From positions 1 to 64,000 of the forward strand of contig SVRW01000005.1 of NCBI GenBank assembly GCA_015064625.1: a DNA stretch of 64,000 nt, given 5' to 3'. The notes under the pieces are model-generated. The model did not search any database, had not been told where the DNA came from, and worked only from the letters and a program-made list of their open reading frames with translations. Positions 1-8,308 of this stretch are shown here, one piece after another. The position numbers and the translations under genes were made by a program. This stretch comes from Oscillospiraceae bacterium. Its GTDB lineage: Bacteria > Bacillota > Clostridia > Oscillospirales > CAG-382. Within the stretch, counting starts at the first letter, position 1; every line of letters begins with the position of its first letter.

Positions 1-78
1 TCCAAGGTGGTGTTCTCGCATATCCATTATAACACATAGTTTAAATTCTGACGAGTACTTTTTCTGTTTTCCTGACAT
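1..78 (-). mobile_element. IS3-family transposase OrfA, N-terminal fragment (cut by window edge)
   Basis: Reading leftwards from an ATG at 78, 26 codons begin MSGKQKKYSSEFKL, a typical start of the small helix-turn-helix OrfA of IS3/IS150-like transposases. The gene runs out of the window. An AGGTG ribosome-binding site precedes the ATG and lies inside the terminal hairpin described at 83-122. Family assignment rests on this short N-terminus and on the CCCCAAAAGTTAGACA-like terminus, so the subgroup is not known. Confidence 0.6.
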
Positions 79-82
79 AAAA

Positions 83-122
83 ATATGCACCTCCAAAAGT
101 GTCTAACTTTTGGGGTGCATAT
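83..122. repeat. IS terminus with hairpin over the transposase RBS
   Basis: The arms ATATGCACC-CCAAAAG and CTTTTGG-GGTGCATAT surround TGTCTAAC and form an almost perfect 40-nt inverted repeat. Read leftwards it gives CCCCAAAAGTTAGACA, the usual look of an IS3-family end. The second arm contains the GGAGGTGC ribosome-binding site of the transposase, so outside transcripts would fold and hide it. Element end is inferred to lie near 120. Confidence 0.55.
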
Positions 123-138
123 CATTTTTGGGGTCTCG

Positions 139-160
139 GGGTCTTTTTTTAAAAAGACCC
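139..160 (-). terminator. Hairpin terminator behind the ABC-F gene
   Basis: GGGTCTTTTT and AAAAAGACCC pair across a two-base loop immediately beyond the stop codon of the leftward ABC-F gene. A second copy of the same element, with similar flanks, lies at 35029-35052. Confidence 0.6.
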
Positions 161-164
161 TGAG

Positions 165-1949
165 TTAAAAATCTCCAAGAGATTCGGAAAGGGTATAATA
201 TTCCTCCAAAAGCTCTAAAAGACTTTCTTCCAAGGAATCTTTTTCCGTGGTAGCTTCTTCTAATTTAACGTAATCCGTTGCATATTCGGTGGATATTTTT
301 TCTTCAAGAAATTTAATTTTTTCTTCCGTTTCGGGAATAAGCTTCTCCAAAAGCTTGAAGCGTTTTTCATCTCTCTGCTTCTGATTGCGTTGCTTCTTTG
401 CGTTTTCGTATGCGCTGTTTGCGGGCTTTTCCTTCACTTGAGCAAATTCTTCCTTGAAGAAGGATTGGCGAAGGTTCAAATATCTTTCATAATTCTCTGC
501 GAAATAATGAAAGGAAGTTTCGTAAGCGTTTTTGTTTATCTCTAAAATATGAGTTGCAAGAGATTTTATAAAATATCTGTCGTGTGAAACACAAAGGACG
601 GTTCCGCTATATTCGGAAAGAGCGGTTTCCAGAATTTCTCTTGATGGGATATCTAAATGGTTTGTAGGCTCGTCAAGTATAATAAGGCTTTTCTCAGCTA
701 ACACCATTTTACAGATCGAAAGTCTTGCACGTTCACCACCGCTAAGAGCAGAGATTGGCTTGAAAACATCGTCGCCTAAAAAGTTGAAGGATGCCAGGAG
801 AGAACGGGTTTTTGTTATGCCCATATCTCCGCAAATTTCATAAACCTCTTCGAGAACTGTGTTTTCCTCGTCAAGATTTTGCATTTCCTGGTCATAATAC
901 CCTATTTCTTGATTATATCCATATTCAAAAGTTCCGCTGTTTTGTATTTCACGCCCTGTGAGAATCTTCAAAAGCGTTGATTTTCCGCAACCGTTTGAGC
1001 CTAAAATGAAAAGACGTTGACCTTTTTTTAGTTCGAATGATACCTTAAAAAGCTCATTTCCGTTATAACCTTTTGAAAGTTCTCTTACGCTCAAAACGTC
1101 TTCCCCGCTTTCTTTGGCGTTGAATCCAAATGAAATAGATTTCGGGGCGTTTTTAGGCTTTGAAAGTTTTTCCATTCTGTCGAGAGCTTTCATACGGCTT
1201 TCTGCGGCAATGATATTTCTTTCTCTGTTCCATTTCCGTTGATTAGCAATAAAAGCTTCTATTCTTGCAATTTCCTTTTGTTGCAGATTATAATGCTTTA
1301 ATGCATCCTCTCTCAGCTTCCGCTTCTTCTCTGAAAAAACGCTGTAGCCTCCCGAATACATTGCACATTCGCAGTTTTCGATTTCGAGAGTGTGGGTCGT
1401 TGTTCTGTCAAGAAAATATCTGTCGTGGCTGACTATAAGAAAGGTCTTTTTCGAAAGTCTGACCATGTTTTCGAGAGACGTAAGGCTTTCTACGTCAAGA
1501 TGGTTTGTAGGTTCGTCAAGTATGATTATATCAAAATCACCCATCATAACGGAAGCAAGTGCAACTCGTGTTTTTTGCCCACCAGAAAGAGTGTCAAGCG
1601 GGAGATGATGAAGCTCCGTAGGGATTCCAAGGCTCTTCAAAACACCTTCTGCTTTCGTTTTGTATTCTTCTCGTAAGGTTGACGAAATTACGTCGAGAAC
1701 GGTACAGTTTTCATAATAATCGTTTACGTGCTGACGTAAAAAACCGATTTTCGTACCTTTTCTTATGTTTACAGTTCCCGAATTACTTTGAGCTGTTCCG
1801 CTTATTATATTAAGAAGCGAGGTTTTCCCCGCACCGTTTGCCCCTATTATACCAACCTTTTCACCTTCGTTAACAGAAAAGGATATGTTTTTCAGAACGT
1901 CTGAAACTCCGTATGAAAGACAGACGTTGTTAACCGTAAGTATGCTCAT
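165..1949 (-). CDS. ABC-F family ATPase (ribosome-associated, YdiF/Uup-like)
   Basis: A 594-residue protein with two ABC cassettes in tandem and no membrane segment, the ABC-F layout. Cassette 1 has Walker A GANGAGKT at 36-43, signature LSGGQ and Walker B with DEPTNHLD. Cassette 2 has GSNGCGKST, LSGGERAR and again DEPTNHLD. Between them lies the charged linker (about 205-265, containing RKWNRERN) that reaches the ribosomal tRNA sites in this family. A C-terminal coiled coil (about 515-590) is Uup/YdiF-like. The family acts on stalled or translating ribosomes, and some members protect against antibiotics. I see nothing that distinguishes housekeeping from resistance here. Confidence 0.9.
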   Translation of the reverse strand: MSILTVNNVCLSYGVSDVLKNISFSVNEGEKVGIIGANGAGKTSLLNIISGTAQSNSGTVNIRKGTKIGFLRQHVNDYYENCTVLDVISSTLREEYKTKAEGVLKSLGIPTELHHLPLDTLSGGQKTRVALASVMMGDFDIIILDEPTNHLDVESLTSLENMVRLSKKTFLIVSHDRYFLDRTTTHTLEIENCECAMYSGGYSVFSEKKRKLREDALKHYNLQQKEIARIEAFIANQRKWNRERNIIAAESRMKALDRMEKLSKPKNAPKSISFGFNAKESGEDVLSVRELSKGYNGNELFKVSFELKKGQRLFILGSNGCGKSTLLKILTGREIQNSGTFEYGYNQEIGYYDQEMQNLDEENTVLEEVYEICGDMGITKTRSLLASFNFLGDDVFKPISALSGGERARLSICKMVLAEKSLIILDEPTNHLDIPSREILETALSEYSGTVLCVSHDRYFIKSLATHILEINKNAYETSFHYFAENYERYLNLRQSFFKEEFAQVKEKPANSAYENAKKQRNQKQRDEKRFKLLEKLIPETEEKIKFLEEKISTEYATDYVKLEEATTEKDSLEESLLELLEEYYTLSESLGDF

Positions 1950-2061
1950 TTTTTTCTCCTTTCGGGAGATAGAATTTCATTTAATAAAGTATACCATAAG
2001 GTCGATTCTTTTTCAAGGGTAAAAAGAAAACAGCTTTAATAATTTATTTTATGAGATTTAA

Positions 2062-2090
2062 TTGACAAAAAGAAAAATGGATAGTATAAT
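2062..2090 (+). promoter_or_regulatory. Perfect sigma-A promoter without an obvious gene
   Basis: TTGACA (2062-2067), 17-bp spacer, TATAAT (2085-2090). Transcription would start near 2097 and run at once into the hairpin at 2110-2140, then antisense to the DUF378 gene. The next rightward gene, trmB, starts at 2469. Confidence 0.6.
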
Positions 2091-2109
2091 ATGCAAACGG
2101 GGAATGTAA

Positions 2110-2140
2110 AAGGCTGTAAAAAACTCGTTTTTACAGCCTT
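2110..2140. terminator. Intrinsic terminator hairpin of the DUF378 gene
   Basis: A 13-bp stem, AAGGCTGTAAAAA against TTTTTACAGCCTT, with a 5-base loop. Read leftwards the stem is followed by TTTTACATT, so it suits the leftward DUF378 gene. It could also end the rightward transcript from 2062-2090. Confidence 0.65.
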
Positions 2141-2169
2141 ATTAAGAATATTGATTATCGCGCGTGAAT

Positions 2170-2382
2170 TTATCTGGTTTCTTCTTCGATAACTTCTCTT
2201 TTTCTGAAAAGAAGGGAAATGCACCAAAGACCGCAGAGACCTACCAACGTGTAGACGATTCTGCTCCATGTTGCATCCTGTCCTCCAAAGAGCCAAGCAA
2301 CTAAATCGAATTGAAAAAGTCCGATGCTGCCCCAATTTAATGCGCCGATAATTGTTAATATCAAGGATATTCGGTCTATCAT
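2170..2382 (-). CDS. DUF378 family small membrane protein
   Basis: Seventy residues with two hydrophobic helices (about 5-32 and 42-62) and a short charged tail. The N-terminal pattern IDRISLILTIIGALNWG matches the DUF378 (YuzA-like) family of small membrane proteins, whose function is unknown. An AGGAGAGGAG ribosome-binding site precedes the ATG. It is divergent from trmB. Confidence 0.75.
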   Translation of the reverse strand: MIDRISLILTIIGALNWGSIGLFQFDLVAWLFGGQDATWSRIVYTLVGLCGLWCISLLFRKREVIEEETR

Positions 2383-2468
2383 TATTTCATCTCCTCTCCT
2401 TGATAGCTATTTTTTGCAGATTTTGTTTTTTTATTCAAAAGATTTTTTATGATTGAAAGAGGAATTGT

Positions 2469-3167
2469 ATGCGCCCAAGACCTAAAAAACACAGACAAGA
2501 AAGAATGAATACGGTAAATGAATATCTTGCTTTGGTAAATGTTGATGAAAAATGCACTCTCCCCGAGGTAATGCGCCGAACGGGCGAGGGATACGTTATA
2601 GATATTGAAGGTTCTTACGAAGAGAAAATTCGCAAAGCTCCATTGCGTCTTGAAATAGGATGCGGAAAAGGAGCATTTATTTCTGGACTTTCGAAAAAAT
2701 TTCCTAACGACAGATTACTTGCTTTGGAGCTTGCCCCCGACGTTATGCTTATGGCTATGGAAAAATGTAGCAATTTGAATTGTGAAAACGTTAGGTTTTA
2801 CCGTTGCGATGCAACTATTGTTGACACGTTGCTTCCCGAAAATTCAGTTGACGTGCTTTATCTAAATTTTTCTGACCCTTGGCCAAAAGCAAGAACGGCG
2901 AAGCGGAGACTTACCGCAACACCGTTCCTTGAAAAATACAAAAAGATTTTAAAGCCCGAAGGAAGAATTTATTTCAAGACGGACAACCGTCCGTTGTTTG
3001 ATTTTTCCCTTGAACAGTTTGAAGAAGCAGGCTTTGAGCTTGAAAACGTATGCTTTGATTTGCATAATAGTCCTATGATGGCTGACAACATTGAAACTGA
3101 ATACGAGAAAAACTTTTCTGCAAAAGGCTTTACCATAAATTATCTTGAAGCTACTTTTGAGAAATAG
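2469..3167 (+). CDS. trmB: tRNA (guanine-N7-)-methyltransferase
   Basis: Makes m7G46 in the tRNA variable loop with S-adenosylmethionine. The 232-residue protein has the Rossmann SAM motif EIGCGKG at 62-68 and the family signature DPWPKARTAKRRL near 136-148. The length is normal. An AAGAGG ribosome-binding site precedes the ATG. The last 17 bases overlap the 3' end of convergent murE. Confidence 0.95.
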   Translation: MRPRPKKHRQERMNTVNEYLALVNVDEKCTLPEVMRRTGEGYVIDIEGSYEEKIRKAPLRLEIGCGKGAFISGLSKKFPNDRLLALELAPDVMLMAMEKCSNLNCENVRFYRCDATIVDTLLPENSVDVLYLNFSDPWPKARTAKRRLTATPFLEKYKKILKPEGRIYFKTDNRPLFDFSLEQFEEAGFELENVCFDLHNSPMMADNIETEYEKNFSAKGFTINYLEATFEK

Positions 3168-4587
3168 CGTTTTTTATAATCTCTGCTTCAAAAAATGGGT
3201 AATGAACTCCCTTTATTTCCTCGTAATGCTGATGACCTTTTCCTATTACAAGAATATAATCCCCAGCTTTTGAATTTTTAACCGCATATTCTATAGCTTT
3301 TTTTCTGTCTTTTATGACTATTGATTTACCTTCGGCTTTGTTTATACCAACGTAAATATCAGCTATAATATCGTCAAGAGATTCATCTCTGGGATTGTCT
3401 GAAGTAACAATGGAAAGCTGCGAATTTTTTGCTATTATTTCACCCATTCCGTACCTTCTCAGCTTTGAGCGGTTTCCACCGCAACCAAAAACGGTTATTA
3501 TTCTTGATGGCTTGTAAAGCTTCAAGGCTTCAAAAAGGTTTTCTGTGCTAAGCTCGTTGTGAGCGTAGTCTATAATTGCAACTGCTCCTGTGGGAAGTGG
3601 AATTGATTCCATTCTACCTTCAACAAGAGTAGCTTCCAATCCCAATTTTATTGCATCCTCGGAAATTCCCAAATGCCTTGCTGTAACAATGGCGGCAAGG
3701 GCGTTGTAAATGGAGAATTTGCCGGGGATGTACGTTTTGTATTCTTGGCTTCCGCAAGTAAAAGCGGTGAAAAGCCCTTTTTCGTCCTTTGAATATGTTT
3801 CGTTTTCTGCTTTGTTATCCGTGTCTCCGAAACCAAAGGTATATACGGGAACAGAGCAATTTTCTTTCATGTAGGAAAGGTGTTCACAATCACCATTGGC
3901 GAAAATCACCTTTGATTGAGAAAAAAGCATTTTTTTACATTCTTTGTATTCCTCAAAGCTTTCATGCTCGTTTGGCCCTATATGGTCGGGAGAAAGATTT
4001 GTGTAAATTCCAACGTCGAAGGTTATACCGTATGTTCTGTGGAGCTTGAAGCCTTGCGAGGTTGCTTCCATAATAACCGTATCAATTCCGCAATCGAGCA
4101 TCTTTTTAAGGTATTCGTGGATAACAGTGGATTCGGGGGTTGAATTTGGGGATTCTATCAAAGTATCTCCGTAAAGAATACCAACAGTTCCCATCAACCC
4201 GACTTTTTTGCCCTGCTTTTCAAGGATGCTTTTTAAAGTGTAGCTTATGCTCGTTTTTCCCTTTGTTCCTGTTATTCCGATAAGCGTCAATTTTTTTGCA
4301 GGATTTCCGTTTATTTCAGCAGCAAGGAGCGCCATGGCTTTTCTCGTGTCTTCGCAATAAAAGACCTCGGCATCTTCAGGCAGAGAAAGCTTATCTGATG
4401 CCACGAATACTCTGCACCCTTTTTCATAAGCGGACAGGGCATATTTATGTCCGTCTGCGGAAAAACCCTTTATGCAAACGAAAACCGAATTTTCATCTGC
4501 AAGCTTTGAATTGTTGCAAAGCTTTGTTATTTCCTTTTTCGATTGACATTCCGCATTTATTGATTTCAAAAGACGGCAAAGCTCCAT
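3151..4587 (-). CDS. murE: UDP-MurNAc-tripeptide synthetase, meso-DAP type
   Basis: Adds the third peptide residue to UDP-MurNAc-L-Ala-D-Glu in the cytoplasm. In 478 residues there are an N-terminal Mur domain, the ATP loop GITGTKGKT at 104-112, and the motif DNPRDE near 395. DNPR is the signature of enzymes that use meso-diaminopimelate rather than lysine, consistent with dapF upstream. The start codon overlaps the dapF stop as TAATG after an AAGGAGAAAGG site, so the two genes form one operon. Confidence 0.95.
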   Translation of the reverse strand: MELCRLLKSINAECQSKKEITKLCNNSKLADENSVFVCIKGFSADGHKYALSAYEKGCRVFVASDKLSLPEDAEVFYCEDTRKAMALLAAEINGNPAKKLTLIGITGTKGKTSISYTLKSILEKQGKKVGLMGTVGILYGDTLIESPNSTPESTVIHEYLKKMLDCGIDTVIMEATSQGFKLHRTYGITFDVGIYTNLSPDHIGPNEHESFEEYKECKKMLFSQSKVIFANGDCEHLSYMKENCSVPVYTFGFGDTDNKAENETYSKDEKGLFTAFTCGSQEYKTYIPGKFSIYNALAAIVTARHLGISEDAIKLGLEATLVEGRMESIPLPTGAVAIIDYAHNELSTENLFEALKLYKPSRIITVFGCGGNRSKLRRYGMGEIIAKNSQLSIVTSDNPRDESLDDIIADIYVGINKAEGKSIVIKDRKKAIEYAVKNSKAGDYILVIGKGHQHYEEIKGVHYPFFEAEIIKNAISQK

Positions 4588-5462
4588 TACCTTTCTCCTT
4601 TATCTGCGTATAATTTTTCGAATTTTTCTATAGCACCGTCAGGTACGACTCCGTCGAAAACGATTTCCGATGGAGCTGTCATATAAAGACAATCTTCTTT
4701 TTCATCCCATTTTATTTTTGTGATGCCCCCAAGCTGATGAACGTTTACTTCTCTGTCGCATCTGTCTGTGAGCACACCTGCAACGGTTGAAACGCAACAC
4801 CCTGTTCCGCAAGCCAACGTTTCCCCGCAGTTCCTTTCCCAGGTCCTGAGGAAAAGGTTTTGTCTGTCTAAAACCTTGACAAATTCAATATTCGCTTTTT
4901 GCGGAAAAAATGGGTTACATTCAATGGAGGAACCGTATTTTTTTAGATCCAACGTTTCAACGTCATCGGCAAAGGTTGCTGAATGAGGGTTGCCCATGGA
5001 AACTGACGTCATGCGGAATATTCTTCCGTGAGCTTCCAACGGATGTTCGACAACGTCGTTTTCAGCGAGGGGAATTTTCTTGTAATCAAGAATGGGTGAT
5101 CCCCAACGCGCCGTTATGTTTTCAACTTCACCGTTTTTAACGTGAAGGGTTATTTCCTTCGTTCCGCCTAAGGTTTCAATAAGTATTTCCGTTTTGTTTG
5201 TAAAGCCTTTTGCGTAAACTAATTTACCAACGCTTCTTATGGCGTTTCCGCATATTTCTGCTTCGCTTCCGTCAGGGTTGAATACTCTCATTCTGAAATC
5301 TGCTTTTTCAGACGGGCAAACGAGAATCATCCCATCGCTTCCAACACCGAAATGCTGTTTTGATAAAAATTTTGCCCATCTTGAAGGGTCATTCATATTC
5401 TGAGTCAACAGCTCTATATATACGTAATCATTCCCGAAGGACTGCATTTTCGTGAATTTCAT
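4587..5462 (-). CDS. dapF: Diaminopimelate epimerase
   Basis: Converts LL- to meso-diaminopimelate, the substrate of the next gene, murE. Both catalytic cysteines are visible: NPDGSEAEICGNAIR (PROSITE-type motif, family usually CGNG) and ETLACGTGCC. At 291 residues it is slightly longer than the usual 275-280. The promoter at 5498-5526 serves the dapF-murE operon. Confidence 0.95.
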   Translation of the reverse strand: MKFTKMQSFGNDYVYIELLTQNMNDPSRWAKFLSKQHFGVGSDGMILVCPSEKADFRMRVFNPDGSEAEICGNAIRSVGKLVYAKGFTNKTEILIETLGGTKEITLHVKNGEVENITARWGSPILDYKKIPLAENDVVEHPLEAHGRIFRMTSVSMGNPHSATFADDVETLDLKKYGSSIECNPFFPQKANIEFVKVLDRQNLFLRTWERNCGETLACGTGCCVSTVAGVLTDRCDREVNVHQLGGITKIKWDEKEDCLYMTAPSEIVFDGVVPDGAIEKFEKLYADKGER

Positions 5463-5497
5463 TTTGCCTCCAATAATATAATAGTTGGATTTCTTTT

Positions 5498-5526
5498 ATT
5501 TTATCACGATAATAAATATATTTCAA
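5498..5526 (-). promoter_or_regulatory. dapF-murE promoter
   Basis: Reading leftwards: TTGAAA (5526-5521), 17-bp spacer, TAAAAT (5503-5498), with TGA just before the -10 (extended -10 type). It lies back to back with the mazG promoter. Confidence 0.6.
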
Positions 5527-5555
5527 GGATTTTTGAAAAAAACAGCTTTATTTTC

Positions 5556-5584
5556 TTGACATTATATAAGATATAGGGTAAAAT
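5556..5584 (+). promoter_or_regulatory. mazG operon promoter
   Basis: TTGACA (5556-5561), 17-bp spacer, TAAAAT (5579-5584), followed by AAAAGGAGAG and the mazG ATG at 5608. Confidence 0.65.
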
Positions 5585-5607
5585 ATTGTGAAAAGGAGAG
5601 TTGAAAA

Positions 5608-6264
5608 ATGGAAAAATATAAAGACGATATAAAAAGACTTAATTCCTTGGAGGAATTCAGCTTTGAGGATTTTGTGAAAACGGTTGAGATTCTTCGCGAG
5701 CTTTGCCCTTGGGATAAAGAGCAAACGCATACGTCAATAAGAAAAAATCTTATTGAAGAAGCATACGAGGTTGTTGAAGGCATAGATAGAAACGATCCCA
5801 AAATAATGAAAGAAGAATTGGGAGACCTTATGCTTCAGGTTGTTTTCCACTCGATTATGGGGAAGGAAGATGGAGAATACGACGTTTATTCCGTAATGAC
5901 TGACGTCTGCAAAAAGCTTATCAGAAGACATCCTCATATATTTGCAGAGGTTTATGCAGATACAACGGATAAGGTCCTTGAGAATTGGGAAAATATTAAG
6001 AAGGAAGAAAAAGAAAACAAAACTCTTTCGGATGAGCTGTCAAGTATTTCTTCCTCGCTTCCCGCTCTTATGAGAAGCGAAAAGGTTTGCAAGAAGATAA
6101 GAAAGCGTACAGGCAACGTTTTTGATGATATGCCTCTCACTGAAGAAGAAGCTGGAGAGCTTCTTTTTAAGCTGACTTCAAGATGCGACAATTCTGGAAT
6201 TGATGCTGAAGAAGCATTGTTCAGATATACAGAAAGGAAGATAAAAGAATATGAGAATAAATAA
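5608..6264 (+). CDS. mazG: MazG family nucleoside triphosphate pyrophosphohydrolase
   Basis: Hydrolyses NTPs to NMP and pyrophosphate. The MazG signature LCPWDKEQTH is followed by metal-binding EEAYEV and EELGDLMLQVVFH (about 30-90). At 218 residues it is shorter than the two-domain enzymes of about 260, because the C-terminal repeat is reduced to a remnant (about 150-215). It overlaps the next gene by 14 bases, indicating cotranscription. Confidence 0.85.
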   Translation: MEKYKDDIKRLNSLEEFSFEDFVKTVEILRELCPWDKEQTHTSIRKNLIEEAYEVVEGIDRNDPKIMKEELGDLMLQVVFHSIMGKEDGEYDVYSVMTDVCKKLIRRHPHIFAEVYADTTDKVLENWENIKKEEKENKTLSDELSSISSSLPALMRSEKVCKKIRKRTGNVFDDMPLTEEEAGELLFKLTSRCDNSGIDAEEALFRYTERKIKEYENK

Positions 6265-6766
6265 AGAAGCTATCGATAAGATAAAGCTTATGGTTATGGA
6301 CGTTGACGGAACGCTTACTGATGGTAAAGTGTATATGGGCGCTGACGGTGAGCTTATGAAAGCCTTCAACGTTAAAGACGGTCACGCAATATATTGCTTC
6401 AAAAATTTCGGTGTTATTCCTGCGGTTATAACTGGAAGAAAGTCGAAAATTGTTGAGATGCGTTGTAAAGAGCTTAGAATTGAACATATTTATCAAGGTG
6501 TATCTAACAAGATAGAAAAGCTTGAAGAACTTCTTTCAAAGCTGTCTGCTGAAACGGGAGAAGAATATACTTTTGAAAACGTTGCATATGCGGGAGATGA
6601 CATTATAGACCTTGAATGCATGAAAAAATGCGGTATTGCAGTTTGTCCTTCTGATGCAGTAGACGAGGTTAAGGCGGTTTCTCATTTTGTTTCCACGAAA
6701 AAAGGTGGCGACGGAGCAATTCGTGAATTTTACGACCTTTTGAAAAGAACAAAAAACGAAGAATGA
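6251..6766 (+). CDS. HAD-IIIA phosphatase, KdsC/YrbI-like
   Basis: A 171-residue cap-less HAD phosphatase with the nucleophile motif MDVDGTLTDGKVYMG (about 16-30) and late motif YAGDDIIDLECM. KdsC itself removes the phosphate from KDO-8-phosphate, but this Gram-positive window has no LPS genes, so the true substrate is probably another sugar phosphate. It overlaps mazG and is followed 12 bases later by the MATE gene. Confidence 0.8.
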   Translation: MRINKEAIDKIKLMVMDVDGTLTDGKVYMGADGELMKAFNVKDGHAIYCFKNFGVIPAVITGRKSKIVEMRCKELRIEHIYQGVSNKIEKLEELLSKLSAETGEEYTFENVAYAGDDIIDLECMKKCGIAVCPSDAVDEVKAVSHFVSTKKGGDGAIREFYDLLKRTKNEE

Positions 6767-6778
6767 TCTGGAGACTAT

Positions 6779-8110
6779 ATGAAAATCGGCTTATCGGAGC
6801 ATTTTACTTACGGTAAACTTTTAAGGTTTACCTTGCCATCTATCTGTATGATGATTTTCTCATCTATATACGGTGTTGTGGATGGATTTTTCGTATCTAA
6901 TTTTGCAGGAGAAGTCCCTTTCGCTGCAGTTAATTTTATAATGCCCTTCCTTATGATGCTTGGAGCTCTCGGGTTTATGTTTGGAACGGGTGGAAGCGCA
7001 CTCGTTGCAAAGACTATGGGCGAGGGCGACAAGGAGAAGGCGAACAAGATTTTTTCCTTGGTTTTATACGTTTCTATTGCTGTGGGAATAATTGTAGCAA
7101 TTCTTGGCGTTGTTTTTATCAGACCAATAGCAAAGCTTCTTGGGGCTGAAGGTGAGCTTCTTGAAAATTGTGTGATTTATGGACGTATAATTCTGGTAGC
7201 GCTTCCCGCTTTTATGCTTCAGATGGAATTCCAGAGTCTTTTCGTAACTGCGGAAAAGCCAAAGCTTGGACTTTTTGTAACTGTTGCCTCTGGAGTGACG
7301 AACATGGTGTTGGACGCTCTGCTCGTTGGAGTGCTCGAGGGTGGACTTATTGGCGCGGCGGTTGCAACTGCTATAAGCCAGGCGGTTGGTGGAATTGTTC
7401 CGCTTTTTTATTTTGCCCGTCCTAATTCGAGCTTACTCAGACTCAGAAAAACCAATTTTGACGGCAAGGCATTACTAAAGACTTGCACCAATGGCTCTTC
7501 CGAGCTTTTGAGTAACGTATCAATGTCATTGGTTGGTATGTTATACAACGTTCAACTTCTTAAATACGCAGGTGAGGATGGTGTTTCCGCGTATGGTGTA
7601 CTTATGTATGTCGGATTTATTTTCCTTTCCGCCTTTATCGGATATTCTGTTGGTATAGCTCCCGTTGTAGGATTTAATTTCGGGTCGGGAAATAAGAAAG
7701 AACTTAAGGGGCTTTTCAAAAAGAGCCTTTGCATAATAAGCGTTGGAGCTGTTGTTATGGTTTCATCTTGCTATGCTTTTTCTGCACCTCTTTCAAAATT
7801 ATTCGTAGGGTATGATGCAGAGCTTTTAGAGTTGACTTGCAATGCGTTCAATGTATATTCTTTTGTATTTCTTTTAGCGGGATTTTCTATTTTCTCATCA
7901 GGGTTCTTTACCGCGCTTAACGACGGTTTGACATCTGCTGTCATATCCTTTCTCAGGACGGTTGTATTCCAAGTGGGTGCGGTGCTGATACTGCCTATGA
8001 TATGGGGAACTGATGGTATATGGTGGTCTGTAGTGGCTTCTGACGCAATGGCTGTTCTGGTATCCTCTATCTTTATATTCGCCAAGCGTAAAAAGTACGG
8101 ATATATTTAA
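6779..8110 (+). CDS. MATE family multidrug/metabolite exporter
   Basis: A 443-residue integral membrane protein with about 12 hydrophobic helices in two related halves. The start of each half has the typical MATE character, for example TLPSICMMIFSSIYGVVDGFFVS (given here as a description of 18-40) and the IGYSVGIAPVVGFNFG segment. Family members export cationic drugs or metabolites using sodium or proton gradients; the substrate cannot be read from sequence. It is the last gene of the mazG operon, before the hairpin at 8111-8142. Confidence 0.88.
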   Translation: MKIGLSEHFTYGKLLRFTLPSICMMIFSSIYGVVDGFFVSNFAGEVPFAAVNFIMPFLMMLGALGFMFGTGGSALVAKTMGEGDKEKANKIFSLVLYVSIAVGIIVAILGVVFIRPIAKLLGAEGELLENCVIYGRIILVALPAFMLQMEFQSLFVTAEKPKLGLFVTVASGVTNMVLDALLVGVLEGGLIGAAVATAISQAVGGIVPLFYFARPNSSLLRLRKTNFDGKALLKTCTNGSSELLSNVSMSLVGMLYNVQLLKYAGEDGVSAYGVLMYVGFIFLSAFIGYSVGIAPVVGFNFGSGNKKELKGLFKKSLCIISVGAVVMVSSCYAFSAPLSKLFVGYDAELLELTCNAFNVYSFVFLLAGFSIFSSGFFTALNDGLTSAVISFLRTVVFQVGAVLILPMIWGTDGIWWSVVASDAMAVLVSSIFIFAKRKKYGYI

Positions 8111-8142
8111 CTTCTTTTCTTCTTTGAAAAGAAGAAAAGAAG
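8111..8142 (+). terminator. Purine/pyrimidine hairpin after the MATE gene
   Basis: CTTCTTTTCTTCTTT pairs with AAAGAAGAAAAGAAG around a minimal loop. The same hairpin occurs at 9580-9611 (opposite orientation, behind the Crp/Fnr gene) and as a variant at 34769-34801. Confidence 0.5.
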
Positions 8143-8276
8143 CAAAAGAAGAAACTAAATTTTTGGACTAATCATAAGTTTAAAATAGAACATTGGATTT
8201 TCAGAAGAAAAGAAGCAAAAGAAGAAACTAAATTTTTGGGCTAATTATAAGTTTAAAATAGAACATTGGATTTTCA
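8131..8276. repeat. Two tandem 73-bp direct repeats
   Basis: Units 8131-8203 and 8204-8276 are almost identical (differences in GGACTAATCA versus GGGCTAATTA). Each begins with the right arm of the purine hairpin, GAAGAAAAGAAGC. The duplication fills most of the gap between the MATE and thioredoxin genes. No open reading frame or promoter is visible in it. Confidence 0.9.
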
Positions 8277-8308
8277 AAAGATTTTCAAATTAAAACAGGG
8301 TTATTATT

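Noticed and set aside
6251-6766. True KdsC (LPS KDO pathway)
   Set aside because: No other KDO or LPS gene is seen, and the rest of the window is Gram-positive; kept as a KdsC-like HAD phosphatase.
8131-8276. CRISPR-like array
   Set aside because: Only two directly adjoining units without spacers; a simple tandem duplication.
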